Shown here piece by piece: positions 42,993 to 55,863 of a DNA stretch of 64,000 bases. Positions within the stretch are counted from its first letter, which is position 1; the number at the start of each line of letters is the position of its first letter. The notes beneath the pieces were generated by a model, which was given only the letters and a program-made list of their open reading frames with translations, was not told where the DNA came from and did not search any database. Source of the DNA: Patagioenas fasciata. Its lineage: Eukaryota > Chordata > Aves > Columbiformes > Columbidae. The stretch covers positions 9,564,501-9,628,500 of the forward strand of contig NC_092520.1 of NCBI RefSeq assembly GCF_037038585.1. Reading direction: 5' to 3'. The translations under genes were made by a program, and so were the position numbers.

Positions 42993-43286
42993 AGGAGAGG
43001 GAAGTGGCAATGAGTTTCGCAGGAAAAACCACCTTGGTTGTATTTTAAAGATTGATATTTTATGTGATTTGCTGTTATATGAAGCAAAAGCTCATGCTAC
43101 TTGTGAAAATAGGTATTCTTTGAATTCTATAATGTGTCAAGCTAAGCAAGAAAACATTCTTTAGCAAACTGTTCCACAAACAATATGTTGGCATGTGAAT
43201 TCGAACGGTTGTCATTGCTTCTATTGGCACGGGAAGGATTTTAACTCATGTGTATGGGGAACTGGGCTTTGTCCTCAACCAAATAA

Positions 43287-43816
43287 TACTCTGCCCTGGT
43301 GAGACCACATCTGGAATATTGTGTCCAGTTCTGGGCCCCCCACTTCCAGAAGGACAGGGAACTGCTGGAGAGAGTCCAGCGCAGGGCAACAAAGATGCTG
43401 AAGGGAGTGGAGCATCTCCCTTATGAGGAAAGGCTGAGGGAGCTGGGGCTCTTTAGCTTGGAGGAGACTGAGGGGTGACCTCATTAATGTTTACAGATAT
43501 ATAAAGGGTGAGTGTCATGAGGATGGAGCCAGGCTCTTCTCGGTGACAACCAATGCTAGGACAAGGGGTAATGGGTACAAGCTGGAACACAAGAGGTTCC
43601 ACTTAAATTTGAGAAGAAACTTCTTCTCAGTGAGGGTGACAGAGCCTGGCCCAGGCTGCCCAGGGAGGTTGTGGAGTCTCCTTCTCTGCAGACATTCAAA
43701 CCCGCCTGGACACCTTCCTGTGTAACCTCATCTGGGTGTTCCTGCTCCGGCAGGGGGATTGGACTGGATGAGCTTTTGAGGTCCCTTCCAGTCCCTGACA
43801 TTCTGGGATTCTGTGA
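43287..43816 (+). mobile_element. CR1 LINE fragment, ORF2 C-terminal end and 3' UTR
   Basis: It starts inside the C-terminal end of ORF2 (ACTCTGCCCTGGTGAGACC, GGACAGGGAACTGCTGGAG) and runs to GACATTCTGGGATTCTGTGA. Identity to the copies at 50.7 and 53 kb is high along the whole overlap, so this is a relatively recent variant. It is 5'-truncated and coding-dead. Confidence 0.92.
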
Positions 43817-44461
43817 AGCTTTCCAGAATTTACAGCACTTAAATGAAAATATGAATATCTTGCTCACAGGCAGATGAATTCAAAGTCTGAGAGTGGCACT
43901 TGGTGATTTCTTTAAAATCCTGTTGATTAAACAAAGCATACAAAGTCCTTAGTCTGTCTTCTCCCATATTTTCATTTTAAGTCCTTGAAGAGGAGTTCTG
44001 ACAAAATTGAGACAGTTGCAGTAAAGAGCTGTGAATATGATTAAAATCTTAGGGAATATTGTGGAAAAACTGAAGGAACTCAGTTTGTGTTTAGGAAATG
44101 GTGTGTGGGTGCCTTGGTTGGACTCTGCAGTGCCAGCGTGGAGGTGGAGATGGAACCAGCTTCAGTGACCGCACAGATTCCTGTCTAAAATAGAGTCAAA
44201 TTTATAAAGACAAGTAGCTTTAGAATAACTTACCTGTGGTCGCGGTGACTTCATTGGAAATACTTGAAGACAAACTTGATCTTTTTAAATAAGTGGCTAA
44301 TTCATTAAAGAAAAAAAATTTAGTTAGAAGACCAGACTATTTATCACCACAGTATCTTGTGATTTTATAATATTCGGATAAAAAATGATGGGTAATATAA
44401 TATTTTAAAGTTGCTTTCTGTCTTTTTTTTGGTAGAATATAGAATAATTCAGATGGACCTC

Positions 44462-44800
44462 TGCATTTGGACCAGCTGGCTTAGGGATTTGTCTGATCAG
44501 GCCTTGCAACCCCTGAGGACGGAGGCTGGATAGCCCCTCTGGGTCCCTGCTCCAATGCTTGGCTCTCCTGATGGACAAGATACTGTTTCCTCAGGTCAAG
44601 TCAAACCCCGCTAGCCGTGCTCATGTTCCCCCCGATGGTTGATCAGTGTCCATCTTGTCTTAGGGACCAAACCAGGCGCAGGGCTCCGGGTGCTGCATTG
44701 AGTGCCAAATACAGGGGATTAATCATTTCCCTTGACCTCCTACCTACACTTCTGCTAATCCAGCCCAGTGCACTGCGAGGCTTCCTTGCTATTTTTATCC
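44462..44800 (-). mobile_element. Old diverged CR1 LINE fragment
   Basis: On the + strand, GAGGACGGAGGCTGGATAGCCCCTCTGGG, CCAATGCTTGGCTCTCCTGATGG and GTGCCAAATACAGGGGATTAATCATTTCCC match inverted CR1 in order, at reduced identity. The terminal repeat is gone. It lies 200 bp upstream of a younger forward CR1. Confidence 0.65.
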
Positions 44801-45008
44801 TATGGCTTTTCATTTTTTTTTTTAAAGTTATTTTCGGCTCTTTCCTCTGGGCAGCGCAATGACAAAAATATGTGGCTCTCTGTTGAGGTTTTTAGGCCAT
44901 AGTTTAAGAGCTATTGCTGTTAGAATTTAGTCTGAACGTTACCAACTTGTCCAAAAAGCAAATTATGTCAAGTGAAAATTTTCTTTGAGGAAGGTATAAA
45001 AGAACAGC

Positions 45009-45249
45009 GGACACAGACTGAAGCACGGGAGATTCCATCTGAATGTGAGGAGAAACTTCTTTACTTTGAGGTGCCAGAACCTGGATCAGGCTGCCCAGAG
45101 AGGCTGTGGAGTCTCCTTCTCTGGAGACATTCAAACCCATCTGGACACATTCCTGTGTGATCTGCTCTGGTGAACCTGCTTTAGCAGGTGGGTTGGACTG
45201 GATGATCTCCAGAGGTCCCTTCCAACCCAACCACTCTGTGGTTCTGTGA
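45009..45249 (+). mobile_element. CR1 LINE 3' end
   Basis: Forward tail from GACACAGACTGAAGC through CAGGCTGCCCAGAGAGG and GGTTGGACTGGATGATCTCC to GGTTCTGTGA. It breaks at nearly the same CR1 position as the copy at 3443-3699 and is the same variant. Confidence 0.9.
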
Positions 45250-48200
45250 TCTTCTTGAAGCCTGTGGTTTGTCATAATCTAAACATTAGAAGTTGAATCT
45301 GCAAGGTTGGAATTGCTCAGCCACAAATGACATGATGTGTGTTGAATAACTGGTCTCTGAGATATTGCCTGCTTAGTCCTCCAACAGGCATACAAGAAAA
45401 TTCACATGAAAGTGTGAAAAATTTAGGAGAAACAGAATTAAAAGTATGCTAAACACTACAAGTCATTGATAATTGAACAGTAATTAAGAAATATACTTGC
45501 TTTCATGCATTCCCCTTCTCAGGTGAAAGACGCCAGTCTTGTTAAGACCTTTTTCAGAACAGTTTTTATTCAGTTAACGAATTTAACACAAGAGACTGGC
45601 AGGAGGGACCAGGATGTGCTGTTCCATCTCTTTTCCCACAGATGCAGCTCTCTTGGATGTTGACTTATCTCCTTGTACTGCTGCAGCCTTGCTCTGCCAC
45701 TCGCTTGTGTTTTTCTTCCCTGAATTAAAGATCTCAGATGTCATTAGAAAGGGAGCAGAGGGTGGGATGTGCTGCCAGTTAAAGACATGGGAAGGGGGCA
45801 CTGGGAAGCCAAAATGAAATGATTTGGTGCGAGCAGCTTCTGGAGGAGCATGGTGTGAACAGAAGGTGGTGGAAGGTTGGAGGACAGTCGGGATTTCTGT
45901 CTGTCCGCTTTGACTGTCCCATAGTGACCTGACCTGGCCGTCACTGGTGCCGCCTCCTGCTGATGTGGATCAATGCTGGTTCGTGGGTTCTGGGCATGAA
46001 ATGTGAGGTGTTTGGTAGTACTTTAAAACTTCCTCAGAGCAGGTGGTTAGATGTGGTTGACTAATTATTTTTGTTGTTTATTTCCTGCTGTTGTAATACC
46101 ACTTCCCAATTACATTTTCTTATTTACCAGTTGCAGTTTTAATACCGTTCTTGGGTTGTATCAGTGACCCTTTTGCTTGGCCTACCTCTCTCTTTCTGTC
46201 CTGTTTTCCATCAGCTTTCATCATTGCAAAATACTGCAGCATTTTCTGAACTTCCACCGACTTTTTAACAGTGGAGCTCAGGGTTACGCTATGCACAGTC
46301 CTTTTTTTTTCCCATGAAATACGGGACTATCTATTTTTAAAACAGTCGCAGAATTAATTTGGGGAAAGTTCTCTATTTCTGCTTGGAGTTAGGGCTTTCC
46401 AGCAGCAGGTAGGCATGGCTTGTTACTGCAGGCACTTTCAGGTGATGTCAGCTGGCAGCTTGCTGTAATTTCAGCTCCAGAAGTCACTTGCTTGTGCACA
46501 TTCATTGTCTGCACGTTTTCCCTCCTCCTGGCCACCTGCTTCTCCCATCGATCTCACTGCAGCTGCGCTGCGGCTTCTGAGTTCTTTCCTTTCTCTTCTG
46601 TAGCCCCTTTTCCAAAAGGTACCACAGGAGAAGCAAAAAGACCCTGCCCCTGTGACACAGAGACTGAAGGAGAGAATCCACCAAGTAAATAACGTGCACA
46701 TACAATAGTCATCTGTTTTGCGTGCAGTATATGTAATACGATAGTGAATGCACGCACTGTACTCTTAAAGCTGCATCTGTCACTCAGCGCTTGGTTACAT
46801 CTCGCAGGTAAGCGTGTTACTGCGGGATGTTGCTGAAGTTCTGATGTTTTCCAGAATACTCCAAGTGTATTGAGTTACCAGGTTACCTGTCATGGGTCAT
46901 TTAATTCTGTGTTTCTAAACAGCTGAGCGTTTGGATATTTATCCTAAACTTTTAATACTGTTACAGGGGTAAAAAAAAATAATCCAAGAAGCATGAAATA
47001 TCCACAATTTTTCCCCATGAGAACAAATTAGAATAAAATTTACAGTACACAGAACTGTGGTAGCTGCCAGTTTGGTAATCAGGAGGGTCAAGACACCAAT
47101 ATTATTTTATCATCTGAGCTAATCAGCTGAAAGACTGGGTGATTGTTTGCAGACCAGCTTGAGAGTTGAATTCATCTATTACATGAGGTGAATTTTAACC
47201 CCTTCGTGGTCAGAAACAGAACACACTATTCTGATGCTTTATTATACTTTGTAGAGATCTCTTTGCTTTAACGTTTACAGACGCTATTCCCTGTCGTCTT
47301 TTTGTTTCTCGTGTGTCTCATCCTCACCAAGTCTCTAGATTCAGACTTTTTTCCCTTAGGTTTCTATGCTGGAGTCTTATTTCTAATGCCTGGCACAGAG
47401 TGGTACGAGGTGGAGAAGTTACACAAAGAGCAGATTCATAACTCTGCTTTTAAAACAAACAAAACGTAAAACCAAACAAACTGATTCTAAAGCTTTGAAA
47501 TTAAGCCAAATTTAAATCTTACCTGTGAATGGAAAGCAACGTGTGGAACTCAGGATGGTTCATGGATATGCTACGTGATGTGAAAGCACTAAAGATCTAA
47601 ATGGAATGTGTCCCTATAACTTTGATTTCTGCTCTGAGAAATCTTGATGCGCAACTTCACAAAGTTATAAACACCTAAATATGGAATCAGAAAACACTGA
47701 AACTGTTTTTCAGATGGTTGAAGCCCGGGAATTATGCAATAGGAATTTATCTGTTTCCTGCTACCTGTGATTTTAGTTTGTTTTATTTGCTTTTTCAACT
47801 GGTGTGATAGCAAGATATGTTCAGTTAACATCTTGTTCTCTTAAGCGCTCCATGAATGCTTGAAAATCTAAAGTCTCATGAGAAAATGGAACGTACAAGC
47901 CTGGGCTGGACCTTCTGTTATTCATGTAGTAGCAATATAAAAAAATATGGAATGATGTGAAGACAGAGATAAGATCGGGTTATAAACGCGGTTCTGTAAT
48001 GAGAAACTTTTATCGGGTAAACATGTGGTGCGTTTTGCGTTGTTTTGAAGTTTTGTGTATAACAGCAGTGGGGAAATCAGAAAATCCCAAATTCTACAAG
48101 GCTGACAGTAAAATCAAGAAGTTAGGAACAGCATTTTAGTAAGAAATACCAAAGCTGAGTTTTGCAACCTTTGGCCATGCTCTCTAAGCTCATCGTTGAA

Positions 48201-49022
48201 GAAGATGAGGAAGGAATGAGGGCAAAGCAAATCCACAGGGAGTTTTCCACTTTCTCAAGGCTGATGGTGACTTGTGAATTATGTGCAGAAAATAACTATT
48301 CATTTTTCATCTGGATCTGACAGTGGTGACTAATACAGTCCATTGCTGGAGCAGCCCATGTATGCATGGTCAGTTCAGCTTTGCTCTTGTGTAATAGTGT
48401 AAGAATGTGAGCTGGAATTGGTGCTTTTCCTCTGTAAATAGCAGTGTGGGCTGAGCCAGAGACAGATCAGAAAATACATGGGAGAAACAAGACAAAAAAT
48501 GAGGCAAAGGTTAGAGGAGAAAATGTTGGCACCTGTGCCAGGGCACTGTTGGTGTTGTGACTCGAATGGAAAAGGCAGAGCCAAGGTTTCTGCATCAGTG
48601 ACCTCAGTAGTAAACACTTCTTGTGACAACGTAAGCAGAAGCATTTTTTCTGTAAATTCACAATTTAACTTGGGCTTTGGCCGTGGTTTGTGTGCTTTGT
48701 TACCAGCTCGTGTGTAAGCTTTGATTTTGTGATAAGCGCTGTGTAACTCAAGGTACTTTGCCCCGTCATGAAGGACTTGTGCAGGAGTTGCTATACAAAC
48801 TTGGTTCATGTAATTCCTTACCAGTTTGGATACTCTTCTATCAAGGTGCTGTTTTTGGTTTCATGCTAATTTTTCTATAGAGTGGTAATGATTAATCCTC
48901 CATCATTAATCTGTTTTTCAAACTCCGTTCTTTAACAAAATCTTCTTAACACTTTGAATGTTTTTATTCAGTGTGCAAAAAATGTTTAATTCATTCACTA
49001 ATTTTATCATTTCTATTTATAG

Positions 49023-49056
49023 GAGAGGACTCCTCACAATTTACATGGCCAATCAA
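49023..49056 (+). CDS. TMEM135: TMEM135 coding exon 4, 34-nt microexon (completes codon 121, codons 122-132)
   Basis: The exon completes the split Arg codon and encodes RGLLTIYMANQ in phase with exon 3, matching the R-R-G-L-L-T-I-Y-M-A-N block of vertebrate TMEM135. The acceptor is CTATTTATAG at 49022. A good branch-point candidate CACTAAT lies at 48996-49002, about 22 nt before the exon. The donor CAA followed by GTAAGT at 49057 is close to consensus. The exon ends in phase 0, so exon 5 should start on a full codon. At 34 nt it is very short and is isolated between introns of 20.2 kb and more than 14.9 kb. It is too short to stand out as an open frame and was found by motif and phase. Confidence 0.93.
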
Positions 49057-50722
49057 GTAAGTAGTTGTTTATATAAAGAATAAAAATATGTAAGATCCAG
49101 GGGAAATGTATTTTGTTTAAAATTGATGCTGAGATTCATTACCTTTTTAATGCTTCCAGCATTTTTTTTCATTAAGAATCGTGTTATTAGGTAAATAAAA
49201 TTATTAAGAGCAAATTGTGAGTATAGATATTTTAGAAGTAGTTGTAAAGCAGAGGCTGAAATGTATTTCTTTGTGCTATGCTTGAAATTTCTTGTATCAT
49301 AGCCCCAGGAAAATGGGTAGTTTTATGTCATAGTAGAGTGGCATCTGGTACTTCTAGTGTTCATTATTTTGCAGATGAGTAATCCAACACCATATACTTC
49401 AGTTTTGTGATTACTTGTTTCTCAAACCAGTATGAAATATTGCACATGCAAACATTTTTACCACGTGGTTTTATAGATTAATATCTCAAAATCTCAAATA
49501 GGTAACAGTAGTGAATTTACCTAAAAGATGCTTTGTGCAGTAACTTTTCCTAAATACGTAATGCTTCTGTTACATGATTGTTCTCCTTTAGAACTGATTT
49601 TATCATGCTAAAAGAATTACCCGAGGTTTTTATGACGTTTGAGTTGTGTAAGGTCATGGAAACAACCTGAGTTGTGTCCCGGACAATTGTAACAATTTGC
49701 TGTGGCCTCAGTAGAGTCGCGCAAGCACAGAGCTCTTTGATGAGGAGTTTCTTGAGTAAAAGTGCTGAGACAAAAGCAATATGTTGCAGCACAGACTGGG
49801 TGATAAAATTGATACCGCCTCTTCCATCCTTATAAAGTCATTCACAGTGACTCTTGTAATTCTGAAGATTTTGGGAGGGGGGCTTTTGGAACGAGGTGTC
49901 ATCATATGGTTGCTAGCAGGTAGGTATCCTTGAAACTCCCTACATGCACTTGCCAAACCCATTATAGATTTCTCTCTTGAATTCTGATGTTTAACAATTT
50001 ATTTTAGGCAGAAATTGTTTTTTTGGGTTATTCTGTATTCATACAGTACCTGTCATTACAGGCAGACTCGCTAGTGGATCGTACAGACTTCAGAAGAGAA
50101 TATATTAGTTCTTGCTGTTAATTTTATTACTCTTAAGTATCATTTTAACTTTTATAGCTGCTTGACTTGGGTGGCTCATACAGCATCTTTTACGGTTTCT
50201 TTTCTTTTTAAAGTTTTTTTTGTAATTTGAAAAGATGACAAATCCTATTACTGAAATTTAATTAATTAGATGTTCAGACCCTCAAGAACACATGGGAACA
50301 AAGCTGGATTCCTACAAGGATATGTTAACCTTGCAAAGTTCGAAGTTTTCCTTGAATTCAGAAGAGCAACTACTTAGAAACTCCTTGTTCAGGGAACACA
50401 GGTTATAACAATGGTGATAAGGAGTTATGCATGTCATTGTTCATTTGGGATGGGCTTTGCAAGAGAAGGGTGAAATAGCTGAACCTAAACAGCATCACCT
50501 CTGAGGGCCCCAGTTGTGAGGAAGCTGTGGTGCCAAACAGTTCACATGACGTTGGCCGGTGTCACCAGGGAAAAGCCAGCTGAGGCGGTTATGTTTTATT
50601 GAAGCCATTCGATGCAGTAGGTGTTCTCCTCAGCATAACGGTTTATTTTGGTCACGCATTCATGGTGAACTCGGGGCTACCAGGGTGTGCTTCGTAATCT
50701 GTCCTTGTTCATGACATACTTT

Positions 50723-51430
50723 TCACAGAATCACAGAATGTCAGGGATTGGAAGGGACCTGGAAAGATCATCCAGTCCAATCCCCCTGCCGGAGCAGGAA
50801 CACCCAGATGAGGTTACACAGGAAGGTGTCCAGGCGGGTTTGAATGTCTGCAGAGAAGGAGACTCCACAACCTCCCTGGGCAGCCTGGGCCAGGCTCTGT
50901 CACCCTCACTGAGAAGAAGTTTCTTCTCAATTTTAAGTGGAACTTTTTGTGTTCCAGTTTGTACTCATTACCCCTTGTCCTATCATTGGTTGTCACCGAG
51001 AAGAGCCTGGCTCCATCCTCGTGACACTCATCCTTTATATATTTCTAAACATTAATGAGGTCACCCCTCAGAGTCCTCTTCTCCAAGCTAAAGAGCCCCA
51101 GCTCCCTCAGCCTTTCCTCACAAGGGAGATGCTCCACTCCCTTCAGCATCTTTGTTGCCCTGCGCTGGACTCTCCAGCAGTTCCCTGTCCTTCTGGAAGT
51201 GGAGGGCCCAGAACTGGACACAATATTCCAGATGTAGTCTCACCAGGGCAGAGTAGAGGGGCAGGAGAACCTCTCTCAACCTACTGACCACCCCCCTTCT
51301 AACACACCCCAGGATGCCATTGGCCTTCCTGGCCACAAGGGCCCAGTGCTGGCTCATGGTCATCCTGCTGTCCACCAGGACCCCCAGGTCCCTTTCCCCT
51401 ACACTGCTCTCTAATAGGTCATTCCCCATA
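50723..51430 (-). mobile_element. CR1 LINE fragment, ORF2 C-terminal end and 3' UTR
   Basis: Reverse copy from TCACAGAATCACAGAATGTC (3' end of the element) to GCTCTCTAATAGGTCATTCCCC. The minus strand retains an open piece of the ORF2 end ([19 protein letters not shown]). It is a near-complement of the forward copy at 53298-54239 over about 700 bp. Confidence 0.92.
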
Positions 51431-53297
51431 CTTACTAGAATCTCTGTAAATGTTTCCCTGTTTGTGTTGCTTGTCTTTGTTGTAGAGCTTTATATGCTTT
51501 GATAAGATTCAATTATAAGTTTACTATGCCTTTAAAACATTTACGTCATCTTTAGATTGCCTTATTCTGAAAGCTGCCAAGTTTTAGTCATTAACAATGG
51601 CAGCTAGATGGTGAAATTACACTGCGTTTCTTGGTTCTGTAGAACTAGCATCGTGACCTATTAAGATATTCATTGATCTAAATATATTCCTTTGCTTCGT
51701 TTCATGTTTTGCTAAACAACATTTTGGAGCCTGAGCAATAATAATCGAGGCTTTTTGTGTGATTCTTCAGGTGTGCATTGCTCAGTCAGGAGGTAATTGT
51801 AATTAGGTTTATTGGTTATTATAAGCAGTTATTGTGACTGTTGCTGCAGTGAATCTTTATAGCCGTATTAGGATATTTAAATCAGAAAATATCATTTCTG
51901 TTGTCCTGTTGGCAATGTGTAACAGTTGGTCCTCAGAGATGAAAAGGGGAAAGGTGTGTTAGAGTCTTCTTGCGTGGCTGCTGTTTCTCAGTTCATTGAG
52001 TGAAATGCAACATGAAAGACAGTGGGTAGAAGGACTTGGTGCTAAAGGTGACATTTTTATTGCTTTCTGATCTGGAGCTACTAGAAACATATGAATATAT
52101 GTCCTGGATAATTTTAAGTAAGTCAGTGATTATAGATTTATGGGAGCTTGATCTCCCCAGTTGCATTTCCTTGCTGCTTATACAATAAAAAGGCAGATTA
52201 AAAATAAGTTGTTTAGGTTATATATGTTCTATGGAAAAGCTGAATAAAAATGCTTTCTGTTAAATTGAAGCTGTACAGCAATACACTTCAGGGCTTGGAT
52301 TTTACTTATTTCTTTCTTTTTTTTTTTTCTTTTAAAGATAAGAACAAGAAATAAGTATAGAAGAGAAGGATCTTCAGTTTTAATTTTGATATGCAGAGTC
52401 TAAAATCAACTTCTGAGCTTCTGACTGGGAGTCAGTCCAAGTTTTTAGAAGTAAATTACTATACATGAGCCTGAACATTGTTGAACACGTGGGTTTGGAA
52501 ATGTTTAGCACGTTACAGTCTGAGACCTGACGTTTCTGTAATTCCCCGGAGCAGAGTAGCAGCAGTCAGTGCTGTGAACACACGAAACCACGGAACCTTT
52601 CAAGTTCTACTTTGGATTGCACCAGTTAAAGTCAAGAAATTTCTAGGATCGTAAGAGATGCGTTCATAGTGAACATATAAGGTGATCCTTCATGGATAAC
52701 ATGAGATCAAAAGGAGCCCCAAGATTCCAACAAAAGGTGGAAAGTGAAATGTAATCTCTTCAGTTATTTTTATCTGGAAAAGTGGATGATATTAATGACT
52801 GCCCATGAGTAAGATGTGCAGCTCTTCTGTTTCAAAACAGTTGTCACAAACTTCATTGTGAACAGCTCAACAGTTGAGTTGTTGCTTTTAAGCTGAAGAA
52901 ACCATGTTTTTGAATTAGGATTTTTTTTTGTGTTGCAAACAAAATAAACAAAGGCTGACTTCAGTGTGCAGGATAGGAAGAGGCTGATCTCAACTACAGC
53001 CAATTTGCTATTAAAACAGATACTAAAACAAACAAAAATTTAGAATAATTGATGTGTTGTCATTGAAATGCTGCACCAAAGAGGGAGCTATCCTAGCATT
53101 TGCTTAAATACAAAATGTGAGAAAAATAGGGAGGTTTTTTTACATGCTGTGTTTTAAATTCAAACTGTGCATCACTGTATCAAAGGATTTCTTCATTTTG
53201 TGCTATGACTTCTAATGTATCTTGTTGTATTTAGGGATTTGGAAATGTTAATATTAACAGATTGCTCTTGGGAGTGGTGAATTAAATATCTGAAGCT

Positions 53298-54239
53298 AGG
53301 GCCTATATTATTCAATATATTCATCAATGATTTGGACAAGGGAATAGAGTGCACTATCAGCAAGTTTGCTGATGACACCACCCTGGGAGGAGTGGCTGAC
53401 ACACCAGAGGCTGTGCTGCCATCCAGAGACCTGGACAGGCTGGAGAGTTGGGCGGGGAGAAATTTAATGAAATATAACAAGGGCAAGTGTAGAGTCTTGC
53501 ATCTGGGTAGGAACAACCCCAGGTTCCAGTATATAAGTTGGGGAATGATGCATTAGAGAGCAGCGTAGGGGAAAGGGACCTGGGGGTCCTGGTGGACAGC
53601 AGGGTGACCATGAGCCAGCACTGGGCCCTTGTGGCCAGGAAGGGCAATGGCATCCTGAGGTGGATTAGAACGGGGGTGGTCAGTAGGTCGAGAGAGGTTC
53701 TCCTTCCCCTGTACTCTGCCCTGGTGAGACCACATCGGGAATATTGTGTCCAGTTCTGGGCCCCCCACTTCCAGAAGGACAGGGAACTGCTGGAGAGAGT
53801 CCAGCACAGGGCAACAAAGATGATGGAGTGGAGCATCTCCCTTATGAAGAAAGGCTGAGGGAACTGGGGCTCTGGAGCTTGGAGAAGAGGACTCTGAGGG
53901 GTGACCTCATTAATGTTTAGAAATATATAAAGGGTGAGTGTCATGAGGATGGAGCCAGGCTCTTCTCGGTGACAACCAATGATAGGACAAGGGGCAGTGG
54001 GTTCAAACTGGAACACAAGAGGTTCCACTTAAATATCAGAAGAAACTTCTCAGTGAGGGTGACAAAGCCTTGAACAGGCTGCTCAGGAGGGTTGTGGAGT
54101 CTCCTTCTCTGCAGACATTCAAACCCGCCTGGACACCTTCCTGTGTAACCTCATCTGGGTGTTCCTGCTCCGGCAGGGGGATTGGACTGGATGAGCTTTT
54201 GAGGTCCCTTCCAATTCGTGACATTCTGTGATTCTGTGA
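53298..54239 (+). mobile_element. CR1 LINE fragment, longest copy, includes part of the reverse transcriptase
   Basis: About 940 bp. It starts in the reverse transcriptase domain just before the catalytic F-A-D-D-T motif (read within [10 protein letters not shown]), continues through the ORF2 C-terminal end after a frame change near 53555, and ends GACATTCTGTGATTCTGTGA at 54239. It lacks the rest of the polymerase and the endonuclease and cannot be autonomous. It is the same variant as the copies at 43.3 and 50.7 kb. Confidence 0.93.
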
Positions 54240-55642
54240 AGCTCAAGCAGAAGGCAGCCAGATGCAAAATGCGGAGTGGTGCTATTGAGAACTCGTTCTT
54301 AAGAGTGATGGAAGGAAGAGGCTCAGCCATAGAAACAGCTTTAGTGAGTGTAAAGGTATAAATCTGAAAAGTAAGACAAGAAAGAGAGGAAGGATGAAGA
54401 GAAGTACAAGCTAAATAGGAGAAATGCAAATTTATTGTGGCCAGAGACATGAAGGGACTCGAGATGGGCTGGTGCAATGGGAATTGTTTTGCAGGAGTGT
54501 TAGAGGTGTAACAAGTGGAAGAAACGTGAGAAAACGTAGAGTCTGTTCCAGTTAAAGCAGTGAGCAGATGGTAAAGAAAATGATGGGTTTGAGGGGAAAG
54601 GAAAGGATGAATTTCATTGCAGTTAATATGAAGAGAAATTTAGCAAGAGCCGGGAAGGAGAGACAGAGGGTGTTACTGAAGACCTGGGTATGGGAGTTGG
54701 AGAAATCATTGTCAGCAGTTGGATCTGGATAAGTTTTACATGGAAATATGAATATCCTGTGTTTTATTTACTACTGTACTGATGTTAGGTCATCTGTGTA
54801 TCTGCCATTTATGAAGTACTTTACATAGGTCCTCGTACACAGAGGAAGAGATACTGTTTTAAAGTAAAAAATACATCGCCATCCTTGTCATCCAGTATGA
54901 AAGTGAAGTGTGGGAGGGAGGGTGCACCTTCCCAGCTGCAGTGCAACGCTGTGATTGTACCTTAAAGATGGGTGGTAATGAAGAGAAATGCTGAGAGGAC
55001 AGTCAGGAGTGTAAGGAGAGGGCAATAGGGAACACCTTCAAAATTTCGTATCCAAACTTGTGATGTTTTTTGGAAAACCCCTGAGAGCTGCTGTGTCAGA
55101 GTTCACTGTAACAGCTAATGATGGAGCTGAGAACATGCCGCCCTCATTGCTGTTTCTTTCAGACATACCAACTCTTTCCCCTTCCTCTCTCTGCTACTTC
55201 AGAAATACTTTTTCAATACCTGGAGTTTTTTAGTTTTGTAACATTTCAGAAGTAATCTCTGTAGCTGAAAGTGCATCAGTAAAGGGCTGAGACACTTGTT
55301 TCCCAGGATGCTGGTGTCCTCCTGCCACCCGTTCGTCCTTGCTTTGTCGCTGTTGCCTGCACCCCTTTTCCACGGTGACAGTGGCTTTGGTGGCAGTGGC
55401 AGCTGGCAGGACACAGTGTGTGTTTATTCTCTAGTGGTGCACAGGGTGGATACCCCTTTCATCTCTTACGTTGTCACCTTTTGAGTCAATAGTGAGTCAG
55501 CTGAAGTAAAACCATTGCTTAGTTCCTTGTTGCAGGCAAAGTATCTTAAGTACCGGGCTAGCATTGTCGTTAGAACAGGAAGTCATCTTAGTTTTTCCTT
55601 TTTATGAGTTATTGTTAGAACAGCACAACTACTTTGATACTT

Positions 55643-55863
55643 GGTTTAGATTGGATATTAGGAAAAAATTCTTCATGGAAAGAGTTGTCAGGCATTGGAA
55701 CAGGCTGCCCAGGGCAGTGGTGGAGTCGCCATCCCTGGAGGGGTTTAAAAGACACATAGATGAGGTTCTTAGGGATGTGGTTTAGTGGTGGACTTGGTAG
55801 TGTCAGGTTTACATTTGGACTTAACGATCTTAAGGATCTTTTGCAACCTGAATGATTCTGTGA
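55643..55863 (+). mobile_element. CR1 LINE 3' end, a distinct subfamily (CR1-Y-like)
   Basis: The tail has a different consensus from the other copies: ATTAGGAAAAAATTCTTCATGG, CAGGCATTGGAACAGGCTGCC, GGGTTTAAAAGACACATAGATG, GTTTAGTGGTGGACTTGG, ending CCTGAATGATTCTGTGA. The rest of the element is missing. The subfamily name is from memory of avian repeats. Confidence 0.85.

Noticed and set aside
46420-46692. 90-codon Cys- and Ser-rich frame
   Set aside because: Composition follows local pyrimidine-rich sequence. There is no family motif, and overlapping frames exist on the other strand.
50050-50110. CATTACAG followed by GCAGACTCG as an exon 5 start
   Set aside because: The in-phase translation does not match the family and no suitable donor follows.
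53357-54028. 223-codon minus-strand frame
   Set aside because: It is the antisense shadow of the CR1 copy at 53298-54239.
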